A stretch of DNA of 64,000 nt from Cacajao melanocephalus (GCA_963573385.1 CAUYLG010065683.1:1-64000); one strand, 5' to 3'. Positions 1 to 12,229 are shown, numbered from the stretch's first letter. Notes: generated by a model from the letters alone, not told the origin. Numbers and translations are program-made.

Positions 1-365
1 GTGGACGCCCCTTCCCCACAGAGCTGGACCTTCCCGGTTCGGCTGTGCTTGCTGTGAAACTCTCAGTCCTCAGTGTTTCCAATTGCTGTTCTCCTTGTGG
101 GGATGGGACCAGCCGAGCCTGACTCAAAGGGCACCCCATCCCGTATACTCCGCTCCGAGAAGCGCCGTGCTTGGGTGCCGGCAAAACAGCCGCGCCAGCC
201 AAAAAATTCGCGCTGGTGACCCGTGTAGCTCCTTCACTGGGAATCTCCGGATCTGTGGGCAACAAAAATTTGTCTGAACGTGCGGCATCCACTTGCTCTC
301 TGCGCTTTCACTGGGAGCTACAATCCTGAGCTGTTGCTAATCGGCCATCTTGAAGCTCTCCTCCC
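1..365 (-). mobile_element. L1 5' UTR (antisense, cut by window start)
   Basis: Read on the minus strand from 365, the sequence starts GGGAGGAGAGCTTCAAGATGG and continues CCGATTAGCAACAGCTC, the typical 5' start of a primate L1. The rest of the element lies before position 1. It is rich in intact CpGs. The body after the first 40 bases differs from the human L1PA consensus I remember. Confidence 0.75.
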
Positions 366-868
366 TTTGTTGCCCTTAACGTAATTCTGCAGACCCTGTC
401 ATGTAGATGTGAGAAACACCATCATTTGACTTGCATGTTGATTTTCATCTCTGTTTTCCCTGGGGATCTTCAAATTGAGAACCGTTTCCTTCTCTGGAGT
501 AAAACCTCTATGCACCATCACTTCACAATAATTCATATAATTCTCCCTATATCATTGTCCAAAATACCAGATTTTGATGTTTATATTGTGCATATGTCAG
601 TCCCAAAACTTGAGTATCACCATTGAAACCTCTCATTTTGCCTTCTTTCTGGTCTTTAATTTGGCTTCTTATCCAGGTTTTATTCCGTGTCAATTTTCTA
701 ACTGTTATCTCTACTACTATTTGGTTCACCAATTCAATTTTCTTTCGTTTCTTATCCCAATCCCCTTGCTGTGTTTACTAGCCTTCCCTTCTCCTTTTAA
801 CATTTGACATATCAAAAATTCTCATAACTAGTATTAGATGTATGCATATGTTAGAAATAAAATTTTGG
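366..868. other. Unassigned AT-rich sequence
   Basis: There is no gene, RNA or repeat family that I can name. The open frames here are short and have no recognisable product. Confidence 0.4.
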
Positions 869-1353
869 TGCTGCAAAAGAAATAGCACTTGAACATAAAT
901 TTTCTCAGCAAGGCAAATGTACTCTTGCAGGAGGGTGCCCCTTATAGGTCTGGTTGCCATGAGAGAACACGTGAACAAAGGGAAGCAGGGGTTTTATTTC
1001 TTAACACAGCTTGTCCTTGTTAATGTGTCCTACCTCCATCGGCTGGAGTTGGGTCATACAATCTAAGCTGAACTCAGTTAGCTAACTTGAAAAGTGCAAG
1101 AATACAGTTACACTAGTAGGAAAGCAAGAAGATTAGTTTTGGCAGGAGTAGTCATTGCAATAGGAGGAGTAATTCACATAGTAGGTAGCAGATGTAGAAT
1201 GCAGGCTCTATAGATAAGGTCTAGCAGGAAATTGTTTACTAGGGCTGGGGGAACACAAAGAGTAAGGAAGTCTAGCTTTAAAAGCAGAGAACAAAGAACA
1301 AAGAAACTTAAGCAAGCTAAACTTTTGAAGCAGAATTTTTACTGTATTCAACA
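869..1353 (-). mobile_element. Solo ERV LTR (antisense)
   Basis: On the minus strand this block starts TGTTGAATACAG and ends TTTTGCAGCA, giving the TG...CA ends of an LTR about 485 bp long. A poly(A) signal (AAATAAAACCCC) lies about two thirds through, followed by a pyrimidine-rich U5-like part. No internal retroviral sequence is attached. I cannot name the family with certainty; a class I ERV is likely. I found no clear target-site duplication. Confidence 0.55.
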
Positions 1354-1452
1354 ACATGTTATGTGTGTATACATAGGCATAATGTGCAACTAAACATGTA
1401 ATTGATACCCACTATTCAGTTCAGGTATTTATGTCTACCCAGGAAGGATATG

Positions 1453-1805
1453 GGCCATAGACTGAAGATTTGTGTCCCTTCAAAATTCCTATGTTGAGAA
1501 CTAATATCTGATGTGATGGTATTTGGAGGTGGAGCTTTTGGGGGTGGGTTGTGAGGGAGCAGCCCTCATAAATGGGATTAGTGCCTTTCTACAAGAGGCC
1601 TTGAAGAACTCCCTTGCCCTTTGCCATGTTAGGTTATAGTGAGAAGATAGCTGTATATGAGCCAGGAGGCAGACCGTCACCAGACACAAATCTGCTGGCA
1701 CCTTGATTTTGGACTTTTCAGCCACTAGAATCATGAAGAATAAAGTTCTGTGATTTGTAAGCCATTCAGTCTATAGTATGTTATAGCAGCCTGAATAAAC
1801 TAAGA
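1453..1805 (+). mobile_element. MaLR-type LTR
   Basis: The block runs from CCATAGACTGAAGATTTGTG to the end CAGCCTGAATAAACTAAGA. It contains the GATGGTATTTGGAGGTGG and CTCATAAATGGGATTAGTGC motifs of this LTR group. The copy at 14679-15041 belongs to the same family. Subfamily not assigned. Confidence 0.6.
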
Positions 1806-3150
1806 TGGTGTGTGTAAGTAGGTTGTTGAACATTTGTGACTTGCTAATTTATGGAGACATAGCCAGGAAACATACTGTATAGTTTGATTAAGCTGGAAGG
1901 AGCCATGGAAATCTTGTGGAAAATTATACCAGGAAGAGGTAGAGATAAACTGCTGCCAACCTCTTAACATACTAAGATTCTCATAGAAAAGCATAGGATT
2001 TCCCATGCACTTTTTGCTGTCTTTTCCCTGGCCAGATTCAATTCTTGCTTGTCATATCTTCAAAGCAGAAAAAGTCACAATAATGAGTAAAGATTGCCTA
2101 TGAATCTGAAGAGTTTAGATTCTGGTTCTAAAAAGATTATTATGCTAATGGAAATATTTCTGATCTTAGTGCTTTAGGAATATCTCCACTTCAACAGTCA
2201 TGTGAGAACTTTCAGGTCTAAGAGGGAAGTAGAGATACAGTTTGACAAGCCTCTCTGGGAAGCTTCAGTCTCTCTTGTAATATTGGATAATTGTGCAATA
2301 TGTATTAATCTACAATGTGTTCACACAAGTCATTGTTAAATTTAAAAAAAATGGACAGAAGATAATTTGGACTAAAGCATAAAATATTCATGGAAAATTG
2401 CCAGGTTTTCACCTACTAAAAACTTACCATTTACAGCATTTCATATCATGTCTTTTTTTATTTTTGTTCCTTGTAAGTCAGTCTTGGAACAAGATGTTCT
2501 CTCAAATTCATTGTTTTTCTAAGTACACATTATATTAATTGCCTATAACTATCTTCTAGAATCCACTCTTCAGTGTGTAATCAATTGAATATAATCAGTC
2601 CTGCACTTTGGTGAATTCAGAATATACAAATGCTGTTCTGGAAAAAAGTACAGCTTGCTCCTACTTGATAGTGTCACCTAACATGTGTCCTGATTACAAT
2701 CTTGGCTTCCCGGGGAGAACGTGATCTATGAAAAATGGAAAGTGTAATTAAGTCCTCTAAACCTTCAGGAGAGGTGGTTCTGTCAAATATTCCTCTTAGA
2801 ATGGAGGCACAATTCACGTAATTTCTAGACACTATTACTCTTAACTTTAGGCAGAAGAAGAAGAACTTTTGACAAACAGACCCTCTTCAAACTTAGCAAA
2901 GAGCTTTTATTTGATGTTTATTTGATACTCATTCCATAAACAGCGATTAGTCTTAGCTGAAAGGCTAATCTTGAAACCGAAAAGTAATTAAATGTTTATG
3001 GAAATAAAAGGAATTTGACTTCACAAATGTGAATGAAAAACTAAATAGAATACTATTAACAATTTCTTGACTGTGGTAAAATAGATATTTTTATAACAGC
3101 GTTTAAGGATTGGACTTGAAAGTCAGGGCTTGCTTTGTCAATTTGCAGCC
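1806..3150. other. Unassigned sequence
   Basis: I see no gene or repeat I can name; moderately AT-rich unique-looking DNA. Confidence 0.4.
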
Positions 3151-3159
3151 TAAAGCAAG

Positions 3160-3365
3160 AGAGAATGAATATCAGAATAACCCAATTTGGGTTCAAGTCC
3201 TATTTTTGTTCCCATGTGGCCTCGGACAACATATTTAACCTCTCTGTGCCTTATTTTCCTTTCCTGTGACATCTAGATCAAAATAGTATTGATTTCAAAG
3301 AGGTTGTGGGAATTAAATGTGCTCATTTTTAACACACGTAGAACTGACACAAACTATGGGTTATA
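3160..3365 (+). repeat. MIR (SINE)
   Basis: The series GGGTTCAAGTCC, TTTAACCTCTCTGTGCCTTA, TTTTCCT and GGAATTAAATG follows the MIR core and tail order in the plus direction. Confidence 0.7.
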
Positions 3366-3629
3366 TTAGTATGTGTAAAATAAAATATCCTTGGATAATT
3401 AATCTAATGTGGAATTCTAAGTTTTTTCATTAATAAATACAAATTAAAATGACATTTACTTTATTAGATTATTAATGAATGAATGTATTTTGAATTACAT
3501 AAATACTAGCTTCTATAATTATTATCTATTACCAAAAACAAAATTAAACGTCTATTTAGCAGTAATAAGAATACTTATTACTCACATTTCCAATTTACTA
3601 ATGGGCCAAGAGAGTATTATTATTATTAA

Positions 3630-3870
3630 CACCATGGAATTTAGATCAGACAGCCCGATATGAATTTTGGTTCTGTCATTTACTAGCTTTGTGGTAGCTA
3701 TAATGATATTAAGCCACACATTTATTCTCTGCCAGTCTCAGCTGCTTCTTCTGAAAAATGACGCTAATGATTCCTATGTCTAAGGCTGGTTTTAAAACTA
3801 AATGAGATCATATCTGCAAAGTAGCTGGCACATAGTATGCAATTCAATTATTGGTGGATGTTAATAGCTT
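3630..3870 (+). repeat. MIR (SINE)
   Basis: The order TTTGGTTCTGTCATTTACTA, GAAAAATGACGCTAATGATT, AAACTAAATGAGATCATAT and GCTGGCACATAGTA is that of a diverged plus-strand MIR. Confidence 0.65.
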
Positions 3871-4199
3871 CTTTAATTTTTATTATGTTTGCAGGTTTGA
3901 AACTCATACCACATTTTCCCAAGAAGTTATATTTGAGATTGTGGCCAGTAGAATCCTGGAAAAGTCCCTGTGAGACTATTTCACTAAAAAATTCACTAAA
4001 ATGAAAGTAATATTCCAACGGAAAATATAGTGGTCTAAGTAGTTACTTAGGAATTTTGGACTATGGTGACACTCACTAGAAGGAGAGCACCTGTGGTGAC
4101 ATCTGTCTCCACAAGGGAGCAGATGCCCCCATGAACAAGTAGCTCAGCAGCTGTCCTCTCTCCTGTGGATCTGCACAAACTACCTTGCTATTCCTCTCC

Positions 4200-4965
4200 C
4201 TTTAAAACCTCAGTTACATAGGCTTGAGTTTATTATACTCCACAGTTTATCACACATTATTATTATTGGTTTGTGCAAATCCACTCTCTTAGCCTAGTCC
4301 ACTGTGTTTGTTGGGCTGGGGCAAGAGTATAAATGGAGGCCTCAGACTTCAGGTTCAAAACTTAACTTCTCTATGCTCCCTGAAGCACAACCAGCCTCAA
4401 GCATATGCATGTGAATACCCCGGGCTACATATCTATATTCCATCGTCCACCACTAATGTCCTATTTGAGCCTGGGAGTGACACACTGACAAAGAGTCTGC
4501 TTGATCATGTTTTAATCAGGCTTTTCTAATCTCTCTTCTCAACTAGGCTTTTACCTTGGGCTTCAGGGTCTATCCTTGTCAGGCATGCATTGCTGAGTTT
4601 TAGCAAGAATCCTATCTACTGGATTTACCTAGGATTCCTCACCCTTGATATTTTATCCTTCTAGACATCTAATCAAATTCCTCATTCCCAGCATCTCTCA
4701 GATACTATCTCACCACCTGGCTTGCCTTCAGCAGGAATACTGTCAAGGCAGTTTAACCAGAGCCTGCCACTTACCCTGATGTTTCTTCTTAGTAATTTTC
4801 TATCCCCTGGCTCCCGTGTGGCTCCTTGGCTGTAGAGCTCCACTTGTCCATGTCATATTCAGAATTGTGCCCAGCTCTATACTAAGGTCTCTTTTCTACT
4901 ACTGCAGTAATTCCTGAATAAAATCTGCTTTTACTGCTTTAACCATTGTCCAGGTTTGTTTTTTC
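4200..4965 (+). other. Unassigned; possible old LTR
   Basis: This is a more GC-balanced stretch ending with AATAAA at 4917-4922 followed by TCTGCTTTTACTGC and a T-rich segment, which resembles the R-U5 part of an LTR. I cannot place it in a family, so this is a weak call. Confidence 0.25.
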
Positions 4966-5554
4966 TTTAATAACATCATGGATTACTAGACTCAAGAAGT
5001 GTTTTTGAGTTTCAGGTACTTAGCAGAAGGGGCCTTTTAGGGTAGAGCATGCTGCTGCCCAATTCCTGGGCTTCTACTGCGGTACTCCATTCTTAATTTC
5101 CCCTCTCTCCTTAAGCTATCATTTATGTATGTTAAATTTGTATATTTTTTGAAGTTTAATGAATATATTTGTGAACATGAGTGCTGGCTTTATAGGCATA
5201 TATTGTTTATGTGTGAAACGATAATAAGTTGGATATTTCAATAATTTCATTGTTAAGTAAAAAGATACTTTTCTTTTTCACTTAACTTTCATAGGTTAGT
5301 TCTTTGTGAATCAATAAACCACAATGTAAATGTTCTATAACAATTTTGATTGGAATTACATTCAATTTATCATCTGATTTGGACAAAATTAAAATCTTTT
5401 ATTATAATATTAACTTGTTCCATCCTTTAGCATAGAATATCTCTATATTTATTCAGATCATATTCCAGTTAAAGTTTTAATGTTTACTCTATAGAAAGTG
5501 TATGCATTTTTGGTTAAATCCAAGATGCTTCATAATTCTTGCTATCTTTGTGTT

Positions 5555-5920
5555 TTAGTCTGTTCTCACATTGCTGTAAAGATACTACCAGAGAGTGGGT
5601 AATTTATAAAGGAAAGAGGTTTAATTGGCTCACAGTTCCCCATGGCTGGGAGGCCTCAAGAAATTTATAGTCATGGTGGAAGTAAAGAGGAAGTAAGGCA
5701 CATCTTACATGGATATAGGAGAGAGAAAGGGGAAGAGGGAGTATCTGCCAAACACTTTTAAAACCGTCAGCTCTTGTGAGAACCTCCTCACTATCATGAA
5801 AACAGTATGGGGGAAACTGCCCCCATGATCCAGGCACTTCCCACCAGGTCCCTACTTTGACAAGTGGGGATTACAACTGAGATGAGATTCTAGTGGGGGC
5901 ACAGAACCAAGCCATGTTAT
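5555..5920 (-). mobile_element. MST/THE1-type MaLR LTR (antisense)
   Basis: On the plus strand it starts TGTTTTAGTCTGTTCTCACA and contains GGGTAATTTATAAAGGAAAG, AATTGGCTCACAGTTCC and CATGGCTGGGAGGCCTC, the reverse complement of an MST-type LTR. It ends near GGTTCTGTGCCCCCAC on the minus strand, just short of the full 5' end. Confidence 0.8.
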
Positions 5921-6429
5921 TGTATGCTTAGAATGTATTTATAATTTAGTTTATAATCGTATTTATTAATTCTGTTTTAAATAAGTACTATAATTTTTAG
6001 GCTGATTTTGTATTTCTATCATAGATTTTGTTTATTAATTTTCCCCATTAGTAGATAAACATATCATCTATCAATACCGATATGTTTATCACTTCTTTTC
6101 CAATCCTTTTAATTCTTGCCTACTTTTCTTGCCTTTGGTATTGAACAGGGCTCTCCGTACTGTGTTAAACAGTAGCATTGATAATGGGCATTCCTGTTTT
6201 GTTCCTGAGTCTAAAAAGAGTGAAACAAAATTTGTCCATAATATTTGCTTTATACATTTGATTTATAACCTTTGCCAATTTACAGATGTTTATTCTACTT
6301 AGAATTGGGTAAAAAAAATTAAGTAAAAAAATCTTGTTAATCTCTATCAAAAATTTTTTTTTTTCAGTTAGGATAATAGCTAGGTTTAAATCTATGTAGT
6401 CACTGGTAAATCACATTTATCAATTAAAA

Positions 6430-7180
6430 AAATTATTAGAATATATTTAATGTACTATACAATTCACTTGTTTAAATTGTATAATTCAGTGGCTTTTAGT
6501 ATATTCACAGAGTTATAGATTCTTTTGTTATTAAACTATACTAGCTTTCTGGGATAAATCCTTACTTAATCAAATATTATTTTTCATGTTTAATGTAAAT
6601 TTTACTCAACTATTAACTATCGATTGCCATCTAATGCAAAACTCAAAATTGTCACAAATTAAACTCACTTCTGCATCTGTCTTCCAGATCAGATCATGAA
6701 ACAAAATTCTTAGAACCCCAATAGCCCTTATTCTCTTCCTGTTATTTCCCTCTTCCTAACGGAAACCACTATGTTGACTAGAGATTACTTTTGCCTATTA
6801 TTTCTTTATATAAATGGAATCATAAAGCATATATTTTTGTTCCTCACTTTTTTTTCTCAACTCTTATAGTTCGAGATGGATCCATTTGTATGCAGTTAAA
6901 GTTTACTAATTCTCATTCCTGTCTGGAATTCCATTTGCATAAATGTACTATAATTTAATTACTCATTCAGCAGTAGAAAGAAATTTGGGATGTTTCCAAC
7001 TTTTGACTATTAATAGTGCAAATGTTAACATACTTGTCAGTGTATTTTTAGAAATGCAAGTATACCTTTCTGTAGGGGCTGTGTGAGGTGTAGTATTGAT
7101 GAGCTATAAGATATGTCATGCTCAGCCTTTGTAGAGTTTGCCAAACAGTCTTACAATATTTGTTACTATTTGCTTCTGTT
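6430..7180 (-). mobile_element. Old L1 (L1M) 3' part, antisense
   Basis: ACAATTCACTTGTTTAAATT, CAGTGGCTTTTAGTATATTC, AAATGGAATCATAAAGCATA and GGGATGTTTCCAACTTTTGA match, in order, the reverse complement of an ancient L1 ORF2 end and 3' UTR. Confidence 0.7.
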
Positions 7181-7194
7181 AGCTATTTTTTAAT

Positions 7195-7268
7195 ATTTTT
7201 TTGAGATAGACTCTCGCTTTGTTGCTCAGGCTGCAGTGCAATCTCCACCTCCCATGTTCAAATGATTC
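7195..7268 (-). mobile_element. Alu fragment (antisense)
   Basis: A T-run is followed by GAGATAGACTCTCGCTTTGT, TGCTCAGGCTGCAGTGCAAT and CTCCACCTCCCATGTTCAAA, then the Alu stops abruptly and L1 3' sequence follows in the opposite sense. Confidence 0.75.
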
Positions 7269-7515
7269 TCACTTATAATTGGGAGCTAAATGATGAGAAC
7301 ACACGGACACATAAAGGAGAACAACACACACTGGGGCCTTTCAGAGGGTGGAGGGTGGGAGGAGGGAGAGGATCAGAAAAAAATAACTCATGGGCACTAG
7401 GCATAATATCTTGTGATGAAATAATCTGTATGACAAACCCCCATGACAAAAATTTACCTATGTAACAAACCTGAACTAGTACCTCTGAACTTAAAATAAA
7501 AGTTGAAAAAAGAGA
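7266..7515 (+). mobile_element. L1 3' end fragment
   Basis: The segment runs from TCTCACTTATAATTGGGAGC through ACACTGGGGCC, GGGCACTAGGCATAATA and TACCTATGTAACAAACCTG to an A-rich tail, which is a primate L1 3' UTR in the plus direction. Confidence 0.8.
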
Positions 7516-7879
7516 AAAGAAACAGAAGAGGCTATGTCCAGTAATGATAGTGAAGGAGAAGTAGAGAAGAACAGAGATTTAACAAAAATCTTAATGGAAT
7601 TCATATCTCTCCTTCTAGTTATTTCTGGGGTCCAGCAACATCCTTGTCTTTGTATCTTAATATGCATATAACAAATTCTCTTTTTAGCTTAAACTAAAAA
7701 ATAAAACATCTTTTTATAGGCTAATACATGATCTATTTTTGTGAATCTTTCATATTTGCATCAAAATGTATCTTATCTCTCTTATGAATGTGGTGTTACA
7801 ATATTATATATATGTTACTGTATTCACTCATTCTTTTGATGCTTGTACTATCGGCTCCTGGGAATAATGTATTAAAATA

Positions 7880-8555
7880 GCCAACTAGGAGAAACAGAAC
7901 ACTTTTGTGCTGTTGCTGGGAGTGTAAATTAGTTCAACCATTGTGGAAGACTATGGAGATTCCTCAAGGATTTAGAACCAGGAATACTATTTGACCTAGC
8001 AATCCATTACTGGGTATATACTCAAAGGATTATAAATCATTCTTCTGTAAAGACACATGTACACATATGTTTATTGCAGCACTAATTATAATAGCAAAGA
8101 CTTGGAACCAACCCAAATACCCATCAATGATAGACTGGGTAAAAAAAATGTGGCACATGTACATCATGCAATACTATGCAGCCATAAAAAAGAATGAGTT
8201 CATGTCCTTTTCAGGGACACGGATGAAGCTGGAAACCATCATTCTCAGAAAACTAACACAAGAACAAAAAAAGAAACATCACATGTTCTCACTCATAAGT
8301 GGGAGTTGAACAGTGAGAACACGTGGACACAGATAGGGGAACACCACACATTGGGCCCTGTCACAGGTGGGGGGTAAGGGGAAGTAGAGCATTAGGAGGT
8401 AGCCTTGTCAGTGTATTAGGACTGTTGGGCTTAAAGCCTAGATGATGGGTTGATGGGTGCAGCAATCCACCATGGCACATGTATACCTATGTAAAAAACC
8501 TGCATGTTCTGTACATGTATCCCAGAACATAAACTAAAATAAATTTTAAAAATAG
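7880..8555 (+). mobile_element. 5'-truncated primate L1 (ORF2 end and 3' UTR)
   Basis: The first part codes for the ORF2 C-terminus (MFIAALIIIAKTWNQPKYPS; EFMSFSGTRMKLETIILRKL), followed by the 3' UTR with TGGCACATGTATACCTATGT and an A-rich tail. AAAATAG flanks both sides (near 7874 and 8547) and may be a short target-site duplication. Confidence 0.85.
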
Positions 8556-8994
8556 ACCACTAAGGTTGTTGATTCATTTAGTTTTTCCTAAATGAATCAT
8601 TCAGTTGTTGCTTTGATTTTGTGATAGTCAATACATACACATGTTAAGTGGATGTATTTTGTCTATTATGACTCTCATCAGAAGTTAACACCATTTTTTA
8701 CTCCTTTACATTTGCAAACTTCCTTATTATGGAAACCTTCAAAAATACACAGAAGTAGGGAGAAAATAAGTTCCCTGCATCCATAAGCTAGAATCAGCAA
8801 CTATTATTTCAAATGTATGTCATCTATTCTTTTTATTATTTTAATTCTGAAAATTATCTTATTTCAACATTTAATAGTTCTCTTAACAGATAAAAAGTCT
8901 TTAAACATAATCACCAAGCTGCTTCTATTTCTTCACCTAAAACATATTCTGTCAGATATTAACTATTTTTGGTTCATTTTTGCTCCACATTTTT

Positions 8995-11900
8995 TCTCTT
9001 AAATAATAGACTTTATTATTTAGAGCAGTTTTAGGTTCGCAGCAAAATTTAGTAGAAAGTACAAAGATTTTCCACTATCCCCACACATGCATAGCCTCCT
9101 CCTGCTATCAAGATCCTCTACCATCATGGTACATTTATTACAATCAACTCGCATACATTGTCACATTATTACCCAAAATCCATAGTTTACATTAGGGTTT
9201 ACTCTTGGTGTGTATATTCTGTGGGTTTGGACAAATGTATAATGGCATGGAGCCACTATTATAGTATCATCAGAATAGTTTCACTGCCCTAAAAATCCTC
9301 TGTGCTTTGCTTCAATTTCATTTACTTCTGCTCTGATCTTAGTTATTTTCTTTCTTCTGCTGGGTTTGGGTTTGGTTTGTTCTTATTTCTCTAGTTCCTT
9401 GAGATCTGACCTTAGATTGTCTATTGTGCTGTTTCAGACTTTTTAATGTAGGCATTTAGGGCTATGAAATTTCCTCATAGTAAAACCAGGTGTTTCAGGT
9501 TCTTGGCCTCCTCTGCCCCAGGAATGGGAGAAGAGGCCCTTGAGGTGCGGTGGTGGGCTTACCATTTGTATAAATATAACAGACTCAAACAGTTTTGCAG
9601 AGAGCAATTTATTAGGCAGAGAGAGAGAGAGAGAGAGAGAAGTAGAGAGAGCTCCCACGCTGCTGTGGGAGGGGATCCCAGAGAGGGAAATCTGCACAGG
9701 TAGAGAGGGAAAGACAGCTCCCACATTGCTGTTGCGTTAGGAGGGGATCTGGGGAAGGAGTCCACACAGGTAAGGGCCAGTGGAGTTTTAACTTGGAAGT
9801 TTTTTCCCCACCCCATTCATGTTCTTGTCCAATGAGAGGAGTTCTTTCAAACGTCCTCCGGAGTGATTGATCTTAGACTTTGATCCCAGATTGGTTGCTT
9901 GGGCCCACAACAGAGCCCCTCCTTCCGGGGCTTTTGGCGAGCTTTCTGAACAAAGGAAGCGCGCTTGGAATTTTACCTAGCGTGAATGCAGGAAAGTTAC
10001 ACAAAGAACTCTAGGTTCCAGGATGGGGAGGTGGATGGAGGCATGGCGCTGGGAAGTTCTTGCCTTTGAAACCACGTCCCTTGTGGACCTGGGAAGAGAA
10101 GTTAACATAGTTCCTCAATAGCACTGCCTTTGCTGTGTCCCAGAGGTTTTGACAGGTTGTGTCACTATTGTCGTTCAGTTTGATGAATTTTTTTAATACC
10201 CATTTTGACTTCATTTTTGACTCAGTGATCATTCAGGAGCAGGTTATTTTATTTCCCTGTATTTGGGTAGTTTCAAAGGTTCCTTTTGGAGTTCATTTTC
10301 AGTTTCATTACACTGTGATCTGAGAGACTGCTTGATATATTTTCAGTTTTCTTAAATGTATTGAGGCTCATTTTGTGGCGTATCATATGTTCTATTATGA
10401 AGAAAGTTCCATGTGTTGTTAAATAGAATGTATATTCTATGGTTGTTAGGTGGAATGTTCTGTATACATCTGTTAAGTCAATTTGTTCCAGGGTATAGTT
10501 GAAATTGATTGTTTCTTTGTTGACTTTCTGTCTTGATGACCTGTCTAGTACTGTCAGTGGAGTACTGAAGTCCCCCACTGTTATCGTGTTGCTGTCTATC
10601 TCATTTCATATGTCTATTAGTAACTGTTTTATAAATTTGGGAGCTCCAGTGTTAGGTGCATATATATTTAGAATTGTGATTCCTGTTGGACAAGGCCTTT
10701 TACCATTATATAATGTCCCTCTTTGTCTTTTTTAACTGCCATTGCTTTAACGTTTGTTTTATCTGATATAAAAATAGCTACTCCTGTTCATTTTTGGTGT
10801 CCATTTCCCTGAAATGTCTTTTTCCACCACTTTACCTTAAATTTGTGTGAGTCTTTATGTGTTAGGTGAGTCTCTTGAAGGCAGCAGATGGTTGGTGAAT
10901 TTGTATCCATTCTGCCATTCTGTATCTTTTAAGTGGTACATTTAGGCCATTTAAATTCAGTGTCAGTATTGAGATGTGAAGTACCATCTGATTCATTGTG
11001 CTATTTGTTGCCTGTACACCTTGGTTTTTGTTTTCGTTTTTAAAATTTATTTTTGTTTTATAGGTCCTATGAGATTTATGCTTTAAAAAGGTTCTGTTTT
11101 GATGTGTTTCCAGGATTTGCTTCAAGATGTAGAGCTCCTTTTAGCAGTTCTTGTAGTAGTGGCTTGGTAGTGGCAAATTCTCTCAGCATTTGTCTGTCTG
11201 AAAAAATACTGTATCTTTCCTTCATATATGAAGCTTAGTTTCGCTAGATACAAAATTCTTGGCTATTTGTTTTCTTTGAGAAGGCTAAAGATAGGGCCCC
11301 AATCCTTTCTAGCTTGTAGGGCTTCAACTGTGAAATCTGCTATTAATCTTATAGGTTTTCCTTTACATGTTACCTGGTGCTTTTTTCTCACAGCTCTTAA
11401 GGTTCCTTCTTTCATCTTAACTTTAGGTAACCTGATGACAATGTACCTAGATAATGATATTTTTGCAATGAATTTCCCGTGTTCTTTGTTCTTCTTGTAT
11501 TTGGACATCTAGGTCTCTAGCAAGGAAGATCAGGGAAGATTTTCTTGTTTCCCCATATATGTTTTCCAAACTTTTAGATTTCTCTTCTTCCTCAGGAACA
11601 ACAATTATTCTTAGGATTGATTGTTTACCATAATCCCAGACTTCTTGGAGCCTTCATTCGTATCTTCTTCTTATTTTTTCTTAGACTTTGTTGAACTGGG
11701 TTAATTCAAAGACCTTGTTTTCGAGCTCTGAATTTGCTTTTTCTACTTGTTCAATTCTATTGCTGAGACTTTCCAGAGAACTTTGCATTTCTATAAGTAT
11801 GTCTATTGTTTCCAGAAGTTTTGATTGTTTTTTATTTATGTTGTCTGTTTCCTTGAATATTTCTCCCTTCACTTCTTGTATCATGTTTTTGGATTTCCTT

Positions 11901-12220
11901 ACATTGGACTTTGCATTTCTCTGGTGCTTCCCTGATTAGCTTAATAACTAACTTCCTGAGTTATTTTTTAGGTAAATCAGGGATTTCTTCTTGGTTTGGG
12001 TCCGTTGCTGGTTAGCTAGTGTGACTTTTTTGGAGGTGTTAAGGAACCTTGTTTTATTACCAGAGTTGGTTCTGGTTCATTCTCACTTGGGTAGGCTCTG
12101 TCAGAGGAGAAGTCTAGAGCTGAAGGCTGTTGCTGAGATTCTTTAGTCCCACAGGATGTTCCCTTGATGTGTACTCTCCCTCTTTTCCTGTGGATGTCTC
12201 TCCCTTCCTACAGGAGTAAA
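8995..12220 (-). mobile_element. Rearranged old L1, antisense
   Basis: Reading down the minus strand: 5' UTR-like sequence (12220-11900), ORF1 with a coiled coil (11884-11681) and its C-terminal part (to about 11140), the ORF2 start (HISILTLNLNGLNVPLKRYR near 11000) with the endonuclease domain (10580-10270, containing QIDLTDVYRTFHLTTIEYTF), a short following ORF2 stretch, then 3' UTR sequence (9310-8995). The reverse-transcriptase part of ORF2 is absent. An LTR interrupts it at 9478-10110. Many stops and shifts make it inactive. Confidence 0.8.
9478..10110 (-). mobile_element. ERV LTR inserted in the L1 (antisense)
   Basis: This 633-bp block breaks the L1 ORF2 homology. TTCCTCA stands on both sides (9471-9477 and 10111-10117), consistent with a target-site duplication. 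On the minus strand it has CTAATAAATTGCTCTCTGC, a poly(A) signal followed by an R/U5-like part. A GA run (9618-9640) lies beside the signal. No gag, pol or env sequence is present. The family is not assigned; the terminal bases are not the usual TG/CA. Confidence 0.6.
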
Positions 12221-12229
12221 TCACTATGT

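Noticed and set aside
869..1353. Possible internal retroviral genes near the LTRs at 869-1353 and 9478-10110
   Set aside because: I found no gag, pol or env-like sequence next to either LTR; both look like solo LTRs.
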